64,000 nt of DNA from Xylaria sp. FL1777 (GCA_022578965.1 MU400702.1:1-64000); one strand, 5' to 3'; positions 27,374-39,732 are shown, numbered from the stretch's first letter. Notes: generated by a model not told the origin, from the letters alone. Numbers and translations: made by a program.

Positions 27374-27672
27374 TAAAATAAAGCAGTATAATTGCGCTAA
27401 ATTTATTATAACACTTTAATTGCAAAAAAATAAGTTATAACTTATATATTTAAGCAATTAAGCTATATATAAATTAAAAAATAAAACAATTAATAAAAAA
27501 GCTATTTAATAATATAAATAAAGCAACTATAGCTAATTTTTATTATATTGTTTATAATGTTTAAGTTTATGCTTTTAAATTTAACGTAATATTTATACTT
27601 TTATTTTTACTATATAACTTAGCTTAAACTTACTTTAATTAATTAGTTTGCTTATTTAGCTACTTTATTTTA
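27374..27672 (-). mobile_element. MITE family copy 2 (299 bp), inserted in repeat Y
   Basis: A 299-bp element in reverse orientation relative to the copies at 20019 and 37451. Its ends are inverted repeats, TAAAATAAAGCAG at the left and a match to CTACTTTATTTTA at the right, including a flanking TA on each side. It splits repeat Y: the related copy at 59016 runs through the same position (about 59522) without it, giving an empty site. No ORF. The size, short TIRs, TA flanks and lack of coding fit a non-autonomous Tc1/mariner-type MITE; the superfamily is an inference. Confidence 0.8.
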
Positions 27673-27735
27673 TTTTAATTTTTTTTTATTAAAATATAGC
27701 TGCTTTTAGTTTATTTTAATACTTATAATTATAAA
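27673..27735 (+). repeat. Relic repeat Y, copy 1, right part
   Basis: Directly after the MITE the sequence resumes similarity to 59523-59580 (TTTT, TATAGCTNCTTT and AATTATAA blocks in order). It fades after about 27735. Identity here is lower than on the left side. Confidence 0.45.
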
Positions 27736-30700
27736 GTTTTTTTTACTATTAATGTTTTTTAAACAAAGTTAATATTATTTTCTTTTGTTTATTTAGTTTT
27801 ATAAGTTCTTTTTTATTTTTTTTATTACATTTAAAAGTAGCTTAAGTTTTAGCGCTTATAAAAGCATTTTAGCTTTATTAAAACTAGTTTTAGCTTTTTT
27901 ACATATTTAAATATATAAGTAAAAGCTTTTAAAAATGCTTAGCGTTTTTTTTAAAAAGGTGCTTATAAAAAGTTTATACTTTTTTTTTTTTAAACTATTA
28001 AGCTTAACTAAGTTTTATACTTAGCTTACTATATTTAAAAGAAAAAATATCTGCAAGTATATTTATAGTAAAGTAATTTTATACTTTTAAAACGTTTTTA
28101 TATTGCTTATAATAGGACTTTTTTAGTATAAGCGTTAGTTCTTTTTGCTAGAAATTTCTTTTGCGCTTTAAAGTAAAAAGTATTAAAAAAACAGAACAAT
28201 TAATATTTAGCTTTTTTTTTAGCGTTTTGCTTTTATTTTTTGTATTTTTAATGCTTAATAAAATAAAAGCTGTTTTTTTAAATCTAAAAAAAGTTACATT
28301 TAATGCTTATAAAAGTTTATAAAGCTTAGTGCTTATTAAAAGCAATAAGCATAAATCTTTTAATAATTTAAAGCTAAAGTGCTTTTTAAAGCTTTTTTTT
28401 ATAAAAATAATAAGCTATATATAACTTTTTTAATTATTAATGCTTTTTTTTAAAAACTGGTTTATTAAGTTGCAAAACATGCAGTATAAATATAAAGGCT
28501 TAAAAAATTTGCATATATAAGTATTGCACTAAAAAAAGCAAAAAAGTATAAAATAGCTTAAAATAACTTTTATATTAAGGTGCTTTATTGTTTAATACTT
28601 TTGCAATTTTTAAAAAACTTGTTTGTTATTTTTATTAATAGCATGCTTAAAGTTTAAAATATATGCTACTTTTAAAACAGTATTAACAAAAATAATAATC
28701 TAGTAATTATTTAAGCAATATTTTATTATAAAATATTTTATTTAAAGGGTTTTAGCAATTATTGCAGCTTATTTTGTATTTTATTAGTTTATAAAGAAAT
28801 CTTTTATAAACTAATTATATTTAAGCTTAATACTTATTTTTAAAGTTTTGCTTTTTTTATTTATATATAGCTAAAGCAATATATTTAGTAAAGCTTTTAA
28901 TTTGCGCTTATTTAGCTATTTTTTAGCGTTTAGCTTTATAAGAACGTTTATAATATAAATAGCTTTAAACTTTTATAATACTATGTTTACTTTATAAAAG
29001 TCTTTATAATAGCTAAAAATAATAAAACTTCTTTAGTAATTTAAATATTTTTATTTATACTAGTAAGTTTTTTTAGCAGTTATTTGTTGCTTTAAAAAAA
29101 AAGTTTTTAGTTATTGCTGCTTGTTATTTTTATATATTGTTTTTAAAACTTTACTTAGCAAAAAACAATAAACTAGTTTTTATTTATTATAAAGCTTAAG
29201 CTTGTTAAAATATTTAAAGTTATTATTTTTTTAATAATTATTTAAAGCTTTCTTTAATAGTAGCTTTTTTAAAGCTTCTATAAATATTAATTGCAAAATG
29301 TTTAGCTTTTATATTATAAGTTTTTATTTTTTATGTAGTTTTAGCTTTATTACTAAAACTATTAAAGATTTTATAAATATAACATTAAATTTATTAAAGC
29401 ATAAATTATTACTATTGCAGTAATCTTTAATTATAAATAAAAACTGTATTAGTATTACAAAACTTTTTATAGCTATAAATCTAAACATTTAGCTTATAGT
29501 TTATAAAAATTCTTCTAGAAATCTTTTTATTAGTTTAAGTATATAAAGTAGCGTTTTATTTATGTTTACTAAACGATTTTATGTAATAAAATATGCTAAA
29601 TAAACTTTCTTTTAAAAAGTAATTGTTTTTTTACTATGCATTAAATTAAAAAAGTAAATATTTCTTTTTAAAATTATATATATTATAAACTACTAATATT
29701 TTAACGTTTTTTTATTATAATATTCTTTATATATTATAAATATTAATCTTTTTTATATTTATTAAACTAAGTTTAAAAAAAAGTTCTAGTAAGCTTTGCT
29801 ATTTTTAAAAAACAAATAACTAAAGCAGTTTTTTAGTACTACTTTTTTGCTTTTTTTTAAGTTTTTAAAAAATAAGCACTTTATAAAAGTTATTTCTTTT
29901 TTAGTAAAAAAAAACTTTAAAATAAATTTCAAAAAAACATTAACTAAAAAAAGCAATACGTTTTTTAGCTAAACATTTTTTGCATTTAGCCTATTAATCT
30001 ATAAAAAAAACATGCAAGCTAAATACTTTTTATACTTTAAGCTATTAATAAATACTAGCTTTTTTTTAAAGCTATTTCTAAAAAGCTTTTAGTTCTTAAA
30101 AAAAAGCTTTTTATAGCTAATTATAAAGTTTGCATATATATACTTGTTTTTTTTTTTTTTTTTTTTTTTTTTTTGTTTTGCTATTTGTTATATTTAAAGC
30201 TTATACTTTTTAATATAAAGTAATAGTTTACTAGTGCTTTTAGAAAAAAATAATGCTATTTTTAGCTAATCTATAGTACTAATAACTTTTTTAAAAATAA
30301 AAAATATAATAATTAAAAGCATATATATATAATAAAAGCAATCCTTATTAATATTTAAGCATATATATATATTTGCTATATTTTATAATTAAATAAAAAA
30401 TATAAGCAAATTAAAAAACCTAATATAAGTTAAAAGTATAAAAGTAAATAATATTATATACTTAAGTAAAAAATATAAAGTATAAGTATTAAAATTAATA
30501 CTACTTGCTACATATAGTTTAATATTTTTAATTGCTAATTTAAATTATTACTTTTTAATAATTATAAAATCTTTTAAATATAAATGCTAAAAGCATTTGT
30601 ATAAAATACAAAAAGTTAAAATTTATTAAATAAGTAAAATAGTAAAATTAAGTATAAGTAAAAAGTTTAATAAAGCAAATATAATAAAAAAAAAACTAGA

Positions 30701-33700
30701 ATATATAGCTTTAAACCAACGTACTTTTTTTTTATAAACTTATTATATTATCTTTAATTTATCGATTAATTATTTTATTGCTAAAATAAACCATTAATTG
30801 CTAAATGCCCTTATAATAATTACTTTTTATATATTTGCGTTAATATTAATTAAAAAATAAGCAAATAAAGTAATCTTAATTAATTAAATAGTTGCTTTTT
30901 AATTTTTTTTTAATATACTTATAACTTACTTTTTTTAAATAACTATTATAACTAATAGCAAAGTAAATAACTTAAGCTTTACTAAATATAAAAAAAAAGC
31001 TTGTTTTTTTTTTTAATTTGTTTTTTTTTGTATAGTTTTAAAGCTTTAATTTTTTCTGCAATTTTTTACTTTAGCGCTTAAGTCTTTAAATCACTTAGTT
31101 TACGCTTTTGTTATAGATTTTTTAGCTTTAAGTAATACAATTAATTTTTGTTTAACTAAGCACGCAAAAAAAAATTCTTATATTATTAATAAAGTTCTAA
31201 ACAATTAAAAAGCATTATAACAATTTATTAACATTTAAAAAATTAATACTATTTAGCTAACAAACAATTTTACTTATAATATTTAAGAAGTTAAGTTTAC
31301 TAATAAATAGCAAAATATATATGCTTTTTTTTTTCTTAAATTTTGTTTTTTTTATTTAGCTAACTTTTTTTTTTTTTATATAACTAAGCACTAAGCTATT
31401 TAAAGATCAAAATTCTTAATAGTAACACTAGCAATAAATATATTTAATAAAAAGTTAATTATAATTTTTTTTTTAAATGTTATATAAATTAATATATATA
31501 AGCTAGCTTTATTTAAGTAAAAAAGCAGCAACATTTAAAAGCTTGCTTATTATATATAAAAGCAATTAAAAGTAGTTCTTAAAACAAATATATATACTAG
31601 ATTCTTTATAATTTCTGTTAGCTTATAGCTATATTTATATAGTTGTTTAAAATTTAAAATGCTATATTTTGTAAGCATTATAAGCAAATATTAATAATAG
31701 CTAAAAGCAAAAAATACATAAAACTTTACTTTTTTTTCTTTTGCTGCATTATTTTAGAATAAAAGTTTAATATATATACTAATTATACGTTTATTATTTA
31801 GTTATATAACTATTTATTTTATAAGTTTTAAAGTAATATAGCTAAATATCTTAAAGCTAGCATAATAACTATAGCAATTAAAAAGGATCTTATGCCTAAA
31901 AACTTTAAAGAACAAATAACTTTGTTTAGAAATTCCTTTATTTGTTTAACTAAAAAAAAAACTAAATTAAAACATAAATTAAATTGTTTTTTTTAAGCTA
32001 ATTTTATTGCTTAGCCTATTATATATTATATTAGTAAGCAATAATTTAGTATTGCTTAAAAAATTAATATAACGCTTTAATGTTTTAAAAAATAGTTAAA
32101 AAAATAAATCAAATAAATTATATAAAATAAAATAAAATAAAAAAATTAAACAATCTGCTTATATAGTAATGCTTTTTTTAATATAATTTATAATTATTTT
32201 TTTTTATTGCATAGTTTGCAAACTTTTTTCTAAGCGTAATAAATAAAAAAAAAACAATTATTATATAAAGAGTTAAGTTTTAACACTTATAAAAGCAAAT
32301 ATATAAAATCTTTATAACAAAAAGCTTAAAATATACAAAATAAAAATTATTAATACTAAATTATTAAATTTTTTTTTTGTTTTCTTTTTAGTTTTTATTT
32401 TTTTAGCTTTATATAAATAAATATTTCTGCTTAGTTTTCTGTAATAAAATCTTGCTTTAGTTAAGCCTGCTTTAAACTTTGCTTAAGCATTTATTATTTT
32501 ACTAAATGTTTATTATTGCTTAATAATAGCTTTAAATTATTACTAGTAATTTAAGCACATAAAATATAAACTAGTAACTTTATAAAATGCAGTAATAGTA
32601 TTTTTTACTTTTTAGCAGTTTTAAAATCTTTGTTAAATATTAAATAATTTAAACTAAAAGCAAAAAGCGCTATTTAATTTTAAACAAAAGTAATTAAGCA
32701 ATTAAAAATAAAAAAACTTATATATAAGCGTTAGTGCAGCAAAATGAACTTAAGTAATTAAAACTAACAAGCAGTTTTTATTTTTATTTTTTTTGTTTTT
32801 ACGCATTTTTAAAAAAAAGCAATAATAATTTACATTAAAACTAAGCTACTAAGCTATCTAAAAAACATTAAAATAAAATAAAAACTTATATTTTTAGTAT
32901 AATAATAAAAAAAGTGCTAACAAACAAGTTATTATAAAACTAACAAATATAAAACTAATAAAAAAAAAGCTATAAAAAATACGCTTAGTTTTAAGCAAAA
33001 TAAAATAGTTTTATATATTATAACTTAATTATATAAACTTATGCAATTAATAAAAATAGAAAACAAAACAATTAGTAAAAAAACAAAAAATAAAAAAAAA
33101 AAAATCTGTTGTTTTAGCTTTTATTAATTATTATTTTTTAAAGCGCCCTATAATATAGTAGCTAAAAAAAATAAAGTAAATTGTTATATTTTTTAGCGCT
33201 TAAAATGTTTAAAGTGCTAAAAGCTATATTGCAGCTTTTTAAACTTGGAAAGCTTATATAACTTGTTATATTTTTTTTGCTTTTTGCGGCTTAATTATTA
33301 TAACCTTAATTATTAAAAGCTTTATTATTTTAATTAGTTTTTTAATAAATAGCTATTACGCTAGTAATTCATATATTAAAATTAAGATTTTTTAGCTTTT
33401 AGTACTTTTAGTTATTTTATATAAATTGCTTTAACCTTTTAGCAAAAAACAACCCTTTTAATTCTTTTCTTAATAATTCTGCTAGTTAGTATTATTTATA
33501 ATTAACTTTTTTTTTAACTTAGTAAAAGCTAATTTATTAATATAATAGTTTTTTATTATTAAACTTATTTATTAAAAGCATAGTATTATAAAAAAAAACA
33601 AGCAAGCCTTTTTTAAGTAATTACTTAATTTTATAGGCGTTTTTTTAAGATTTAGTTTTTATAGCTAATCTTTTTTTTTTAGTTATAATTGCTTTAACCT

Positions 33701-35639
33701 TTATAATATTTTAGTTGCAGCATTTTAGCTGCTTAACTTTAGCTTTAATAAAATCTTTATAAAAAGCACTATTTTACTATTTAATTACTTTTTATGTTAG
33801 TATTACATTTTCTACTAGTAAAATTAGCATTTTTTTATATATTAGCTTATATAAGCTGCAGTTATAATAGCATACAAAAGTGTAATCTGCTTATATTATT
33901 AAGTTTAAGTAATTTAGCTAATTTTTTCTAGTTTTATTTATTACTTATATAAAGCTTTTTTTTATTAATTTGTAGCTTTTTTTAATAAAGCTTTAAGCTT
34001 AAAGATAATAAGCAAAGCTATAGTTTATTTTATATTTTAAAATATTTATTATGTTTTTTACTTTTTTTTTGAACTTAGAGCTATTATTATACTTAATTTT
34101 AATAAGAACTTTATATTAAAACATAATTTTTTCTTTAATAAACTTAAGTATTACTAAAAAATCTACGTGTTTTAAAAGTTTAGCTTTTAAATAAGTTGTT
34201 ATTTTATTTTTTGCTTTTATAATAGCTTTAAATTTATTGTTTAATAGTATAGTTTGCACATTTATAACTTATAAAACCAAAAAGTTTAAAAGATAATTAA
34301 AACAGTATTTTGTAGTTCTTTTGCTATTTATAGATTTTTAGCAATTAAAGCAACTAATAATTATAATATAAATGTTTTAATAAAGGCCTTTTTAGTAGTA
34401 TTTTTAAGTTATTTATTAAGTTATAAATATTTAGTTTTTATATGTTATTTTTTAAAAAAAATAAAAAACTATAGATTTTTTTCTAGCATTAATAACCTTA
34501 CTAAATAAAAACTACATTTTTTAAATAACTATAAATAGTAATAAAATCAAAGTTAGCAAAAGCTAAAGTTTTATAAATAGCAGCAAGATTTTTAAACTTT
34601 ATAACGTTTATAAATATACTTTTTTTTTTTGCACAATTAATAAGTTTAATAATTTTACTTCTATATTTTTTTAGAACTAATAAATTATATTGCATTAATT
34701 TGTTAAGTGCATAAATCTTTTTTTTATATTGCTTTTGTTTTTTTTTAAACATATTTATATTTTTTTTAGCATACTAATTTAATTTAAATTTATTTAGTTT
34801 TAGCTGTAAAATTAGCTTAATAATATCTTGCTAAGCTTAGTAATATAATATTAAATATTCTTAAAATTAATCTTAGCATATAAAATAAAAAAAGTAATGT
34901 TTTAAAGCTGTTTAATTATAATAACCTTTTTATATGTAAGCTTAAATAAATTCTAAAATATGCTAATTATTAGCTTACTTTTTATATTAAGTTTATTTAT
35001 AACTTTTAGTTTACTTAAATATATAGTATTTAAATATAAAAATATAACTTTGCTATAAAAAAGTAATAAAGTTAGCTTTAAAAGCTTAAATACGTTATTT
35101 TGCACTAAGTAGCTTTAAATTAAATATTATAGCAAAAAAAAAAGTATAGTTATAAATAATAGCAAACTAAAATCTACTTAAAAAAACTAGAATTATAACA
35201 TAGCATAAAAATTAATACAGCTTAAATTTTCTTAAAACTTAGTTATTAAATCTTTTGCTTAATTGCTAATTAGCGTTTATAAAAAAAAGTCTTTTATTCT
35301 TTATATAAGTTTAAATATTTTTAGTTATAAATTAAAAACTTTTATATATTTATGTTTTAATAAAGCAAAACTTATTAAACTTATTATATAATAATTTTGT
35401 TTTTTTATTAAGATTTGCATTTAGTTTTAAAATTATATACTAAGTATAGTTATATAAAAAGCGCTAAAAAAAGTTTACTATAGCTTAAGTTTAAAAATAA
35501 AAAGTTAAATATTAGTTTTTATTAAAGTAAAAAAAAAAAAAGCAAAACTATAAAAAGGTTAAAGCTTTTAAATATTAATACATAAATTTTAGTTTCTAAG
35601 TAGTATAATAAGCTAAAGCTATTATAACTTGCTAAAATA
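27736..35639. other. Eroded AT-rich DNA, largely T-rich on the + strand
   Basis: From 27.7 to 30.2 kb and again from 33.1 to 34.8 kb the + strand is strongly T-rich; between them it is mixed. The longest open frame of the window (34501-34752, minus, 83 codons) lies here but is Lys/Ile/Leu/Asn/Tyr-rich with no motif, as expected of random AT-rich DNA. No paired ends or RNA genes seen. Confidence 0.45.
30147..30174. repeat. 28-bp T homopolymer
   Basis: An uninterrupted run of 28 T between CTTG and GTTTTG. On the minus strand this is a poly-A tract and could be the 3' tail of a LINE-type insertion lying to its left; no target duplication could be assigned, so this is a suggestion only. It may also be length-unstable in assembly. 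Confidence 0.8.
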
Positions 35640-36150
35640 GTGCAGTGCTTACAAAAAGTATAGCTTTGTTAAGTTATAAATACTAGTATTATTTTATGCT
35701 ACTATTTTTAATATATAGTTAAATTGCGCAAAATAAAAAAAATGAAGATTTAAACTATAAAAAGGTATAATATTTATAAAAAATATAGCTTTGTTAAGTT
35801 ATAAACACTAAGATTATTTTATATTATTGTTTTTAAAAAAAAAATAAAAATCTAGTTTATAAAAAAGCATAATAATTGTAATAAGTATAGCTTTATTAAG
35901 TTGCAAACATTAAGATTATTTTATACTACTGTTTTTAAAAAAGAAATAAAAATTTAAACTATAAAAAAGCGTAGTGCTTATAGTAAGTATAGCTTTGTTA
36001 AATTATAAACACTAAAATTGTTTTATGCTACTGTTTTTAGAAAAAAAATAAAAATCTAGTTTATAAAAAGGTATAGTACTTATAATAAGTAGCCTTGTTA
36101 AATTATAAACTTTAAAATTATTATATAGTATATTTTTTGTTTAGTATATT
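35636..36150 (+). repeat. Minisatellite, ~102-bp unit, five copies
   Basis: The core TATAGCTTTGTTAAGTTATA recurs with its TAG at 35661, 35786, 35888, 35990 and 36090, giving steps of 125, 102, 102 and 100 bp. Every unit also carries a poly-A stretch of about 10 bp and a block like AAAAATYTARWYTATAAAAA. The first unit is longer by about 23 bp. Units differ largely by transitions. No coding frame runs through it. Confidence 0.85.
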
Positions 36151-37450
36151 ATTAAATAACGTAAGTTAAAAAAAATAAAGATTTAGTTTAGTTAAATTAA
36201 AAATAAACTTAATAAGCTTTGCTAATAAAAAGTACGTGCTAATAAGTTTAAGGTTTATATACTTAAAAAAAAACTTAACTTTTAATTACAATAAATATTG
36301 CTTTAGTATTACTAGAAAAAAGTACGTAAGTATAACTTATTTATTTTAATACTTATATTTATGCATTTGCTTTTTACTTTAATAATTATAAGTAATTATA
36401 AAACTTATAAATTTACTTATATACTTAGTATACTATAATTTTAGCTATAGTTTGCAAACTTGTTGCACTTTTTATAAATTTTATTTTTTTTTTAAATGTT
36501 TACTTTTTTAGCTTTATTTAACTTAACTAACTTTTTATTATTACTAAGCTTACAAGTGCGTACTTTATTTACTTTATATAAATAGCATATTTTTTTTTTA
36601 ATTATAAAGCTAACTGCTTTATTAAAATAAACTACTACTACGATTATTTTATTAACGGCTATATTTTATATTATATTATACTTATAACTTATAATTATAA
36701 TGTTTAATAAAAACAAATTAAGTTTTTGCAGTACTAAGTATAATAAAGCTTTTATAAGTAATAAGCTTATTACTTTTTAAGTAAATAACTTTAATAACGA
36801 ATTTTCTTTTAAAATAAAGTAGTTTAACAAGCTACTAAAAGTTATGCTAGTATTTCTTAAAGCAAAAAGTAGTAATTTTAAATACGTAACTTTTTATTAT
36901 AAAAGCATACTAGTATAAAAGTTTAACACGTTTAACGTTATATATTATTTTTTGTTTTTATTTAATACTACTAAATATATTTAATATTAATACTTGTTTT
37001 TGCTATATAGCTATAAATGCTTAACGGAAATACTATTATAGTAGTTTAAGCAAAAAGTAACAACTTTTATAAAAATAGCTTATATAAATGCTGTGTTTAA
37101 GGTTAAAAAAAAGTCTAAGTTTAAATGCAAAATAAAATAAAAAAAAAGTATAAAATAGTTATAAATTATAAAAAACATGTTAAAATGAAAAAATATATTA
37201 GTAAATATTACAACATTAAAAAAAAGCTAAATTAGCTTTAACTTTAAGTACTTATTACTTAATTTATTAGTAGACCCTTTAAAAGTAAAGCAAACTTTGC
37301 TTAACTTTATTAATATATATTTTTAAACCTTTAATTAACTAGCTTATTTATTTTAACAAAACAAAATGCGCAGCGTTTTTAAAGCATAAAATGTATATTG
37401 TTTTATATATATTTAATTTTTATAGTTTAAAACTTTTATTTTTACTAAAG
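36151..37450. other. Eroded AT-rich DNA, no recognisable unit
   Basis: No gene, terminal repeat or RNA found. A few CpG-containing words survive (for example ACGATTATTTTATTAACGG near 36637). Confidence 0.5.
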
Positions 37451-37749
37451 TAAAATAAAGTAGCTAAATAAGCTAACTAGCTAATTAAAGTAAGTTTAAG
37501 CTAAGTTATATAGTAAGAAAAAAAGTATAAATATTACGCTAAATTTTAAAGCATAAACTTAAATATTATAAATAATATAATAAAAATTAGCTATAGTTAC
37601 TTTATTTGTATTGTTAAATAGCTTTTTTATTAATCGTTTTATTTTTTAATTTATATATAGCTTAATTGCTTAAATGTGTAAGTTATAACTTATCTTTTTG
37701 CAATTAAAGTGTTATAGTAAATCTTGCGCGATTATACTACTTTATTTTA
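37451..37749 (+). mobile_element. MITE family copy 3 (299 bp), best ends
   Basis: The clearest member of the family. It begins TAAAATAAAGTAG and ends CTACTTTATTTTA, a perfect 13-bp inverted repeat that includes the probable TA target site on each side. The interior aligns with 20019-20320 along its length, sharing for example TTAAGCTAAGTTATATAGTA and TTTATATATAGCTTAATTGC. It has no coding capacity. The length matches copy 2 exactly (299 bp). Confidence 0.85.
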
Positions 37750-38555
37750 CTACAAACATCAAGTGTTTAAAATAAAATAATATGGTTTACTTTTTTTATT
37801 GCATATTGTAGCCCTTATAAACTATAAATATATTTAACTAGCAGAAAACCTTCGGCTTTTTTTGCATACTTGCCTTAAAACTTATAGAAGTTGTAGCGTA
37901 TGCTTAGATTTTTATTAATATTATAAAGCAGTTTATTTATAATTATAAAAAAATAGCTTAAGTGCAAAAAATTTGCAGCGTTTTTATTATTATTTATATA
38001 TATTACATTTAAAGTTTTATAATATTTTAAGTTTTTATTATAATTAGCAATAATTTTTAATTTTACTTTATTATTTATAATAGCTTTTATTAATACTAAT
38101 TAAATGTTATTAAGCATAAAATTTTTATTAGTTTTTTATATATTGCTTTTTATATTAAATAAGTCTTTAATGTTTTTAAAATAACTTAGTGCATTTAGTA
38201 TATAATTAATATAGTTAAACAAATAATATATTTATAAACTATATTAAAAAAAATAAATTAAAGCATTAATAAAGCATTTATTAATGCAATTTATAAATGT
38301 AATATTTAGATTAATTTAGTTAATAATGCTTTTAATAATAAAATAATTAATAAAAATAACTATAAAGTTTTTTAACGCTTTAATTATTATATATAAACGT
38401 TTATATATTTATATAATATAATTTACTTTTATTTTAAAAAAAACTATATTATAACTTAAAAATTAAAATATATTTATTTAAATATATAATAAAAAGCATT
38501 TATGCATTAAAAATAAAAGTACTTAATTATTATATATAATTATTCTTTATATAAT
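37750..38555. other. Eroded AT-rich DNA; small less-mutated patch at its start
   Basis: Between about 37795 and 37915 some higher-G+C words survive (TATGGTTTAC, GAAAACCTTCGGC, GTAGCGTATGC), including an imperfect hairpin around GCAGAAAACC/GGCTTTTTTTGC at 37842-37864. The rest is AT-only, with nothing recognisable. Confidence 0.45.
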
Positions 38556-38560
38556 ATAGC
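38556..38560. repeat. Target duplication of element A, left (ATAGC)
   Basis: ATAGC sits directly before the left LTR of A; its mate ATAGT directly follows the right LTR at 53001-53005. They differ by one C/T transition. Confidence 0.8.
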
Positions 38561-38723
38561 TATTAAGATTTTAAAAAAGGTAAAAAGTGTTATATTAAAT
38601 ATAAAGGGGTATTTTAGCTAGCTAGCTAAAATATTTATATAACTAAGCTATATATAAGTTAACCACTTATATAGCTAAGTTTATATAGCTAAATAAACTA
38701 AGCCCCTTTATTAAATTTTATTA
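38561..38723 (+). repeat. Left LTR of element A (163 bp)
   Basis: It starts TATTAAGATTTTAAAA (the TA presumably a mutated TG) and ends CCCCTTTATTAAATTTTATTA (TA in place of CA). The two ends are imperfect inverted repeats around an AAAGGGG motif. By hand alignment with the right LTR (39463-39537 plus 52913-53000) there are 13 differences in 163 bp, 12 of them transitions. It contains a perfect 24-bp palindrome at 38610-38633 (half-site TATTTTAGCTAG). It preserves the empty target site that B occupies in the right LTR (AAAATATTTATATAACTAAG). Confidence 0.85.
38610..38633. other. Perfect 24-bp palindrome in left LTR of A
   Basis: The half-site TATTTTAGCTAG is followed by its exact reverse complement. 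The right LTR carries a palindrome at the same place (39512-39535, half-site TATTTTAACTAG), also perfect: the G/A and C/T differences between the two LTRs fall at mirror positions, so symmetry is kept in both. Confidence 0.9.
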
Positions 38724-39462
38724 TATTGCTAAGCATTTTATAAAACTTTGCTAACTTTAATAAGTTTACTAGGTTTAATAGTTTATTAAGTTTAATAATT
38801 CATTAAGTTTATATAACTAAATTTATACTACTAAATATAAGCTAAGTATATATAACTAAGTTAAAAGTTTATATAGCTAAGTTTATACTACTAAGTTTAA
38901 GCTAAGTATATATAACTAAGTTAAAAGTTTATATAGCTAAGTTTATATTATTAAGTTTAAGCTAAGTACGTATAATTAAATAAGTTTATATAAATAAATA
39001 AGTTTATATAAATAGCTAAGTTTATATAAATAAATTTATATATATAGTTTTCTTAAATAGTTAAATTAAAGGTTTATATAAAGTAAATTAAAAGTTTATA
39101 TATATAGCTAAGTTTGTATTACTAGGTTTATAAAGCTACTTAAATACATATAAAGCTAAAGCTAAGTTTATATTGCTAGGTTTATATAACTAAGTATATA
39201 TAGCTAGGTTTATTAAATATAGCGGGCTATAAATAATAAAATTAAACGTTTTCGTTTATATAAAGCAATAAATAACTAATAAAGGCGTTATATCGTTTAG
39301 TTTAAGTAAATTTAGCTTAACTAGTTAAATAGTTTTTATTCGCGAAAGCAATTATATTTGCACTATAAGCTAGCTATAGTTAATATAGCTTGCAATATAA
39401 AATAAAAAAATAGTTTAGTTTAATATAGCGTTAAGCTAAATGCTAGCATAAAAGCACTATTA
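38724..39462. mobile_element. Interior of element A (739 bp), non-coding
   Basis: It lies between the two LTRs of A. It holds a 60-bp tandem array (listed separately) and then a run of looser TTTATATAR and AAGTTTATAT repeats to about 39210. A slightly less mutated patch follows (39225-39370, with CGTTTTCG and TTCGCGAAAGC). No ORF of any size, so A is non-autonomous. At about 1065 bp in total with 163-bp LTRs it falls in the TRIM-like or short-LARD class. No convincing primer-binding site is seen after the left LTR. Confidence 0.75.
38805..38985 (+). repeat. 60-bp tandem repeat, three units
   Basis: The unit begins AAGTTTATATARCTAARTTT and continues through ACTACTAAGTTTAAGCTAAG and TATATAACTAAGTTAA. 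It recurs at exactly 60-bp steps (phase points 38821, 38881, 38941). The third unit decays into shorter TTTATATAAATA repeats. It lies in the interior of element A, so it was probably part of the element before it died. Confidence 0.85.
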
Positions 39463-39537
39463 TATTAAGATTTTAAAAGGGGTAAAAAGTGTTATATTAA
39501 ATATAAAGGGGTATTTTAACTAGCTAGTTAAAATATT
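39463..39537 (+). repeat. Right LTR of element A, first 75 bp (interrupted by B)
   Basis: It matches 38561-38635 with only four differences, all transitions, and retains a GGGG where the left LTR has AAGG. It stops abruptly at the target site of B (ATATT at 39533-39537). The other 88 bp of this LTR resume at 52913. 75 plus 88 equals 163, the length of the intact left LTR. Confidence 0.9.
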
Positions 39538-39732
39538 TATTAAATATAAATGATAATATATAATATTAAGTTTATTAGTTATATTAATTATATGTTATTT
39601 TTGTTATATAAACATAACTAGCTAGCTACGCAAGTTTTATATAAAGGCCTTTATTTCTTTAATATAGGTTTACCTTTAAATACTTATTAATTAAGTAATT
39701 TTAGCGTAAAATATAATTTCTTATATTTAATA
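39538..39732. repeat. Left LTR of retrotransposon B (195 bp)
   Basis: It starts TATTAAATATAA and ends TTATATTTAATA, exact inverted repeats of 12 bp. The partner at 52713-52907 is also 195 bp, in the same orientation, and ends in an unmutated TTATATTTAACA, so the original termini were very probably TGTTAAATATAA...TTATATTTAACA, the usual TG...CA of LTRs. The hand alignment gives 20 differences in 195 bp: 19 transitions and one transversion (G/T near 39705). Confidence 0.92.

Noticed and set aside
34501..34752. 83-codon open frame on the minus strand, the longest in the window
   Set aside because: Lys/Ile/Leu/Asn/Tyr-rich low-complexity composition, no motif, no supporting context. Lengths of this order are expected by chance over 64 kb.
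38561..39537. Initial reading of the 902-bp-spaced direct repeats as a simple tandem duplication
   Set aside because: Target duplications ATAGC/ATAGT and the exact 163-bp reconstruction after removing B show that they are LTRs of one element.
39540..39730. Initial reading of the 191-bp core repeat as a MITE inserted twice at TTAA
   Set aside because: The pair flanks a shared insertion, has TG/CA-type ends and a 5-bp target duplication, and is explained fully as LTRs of B.
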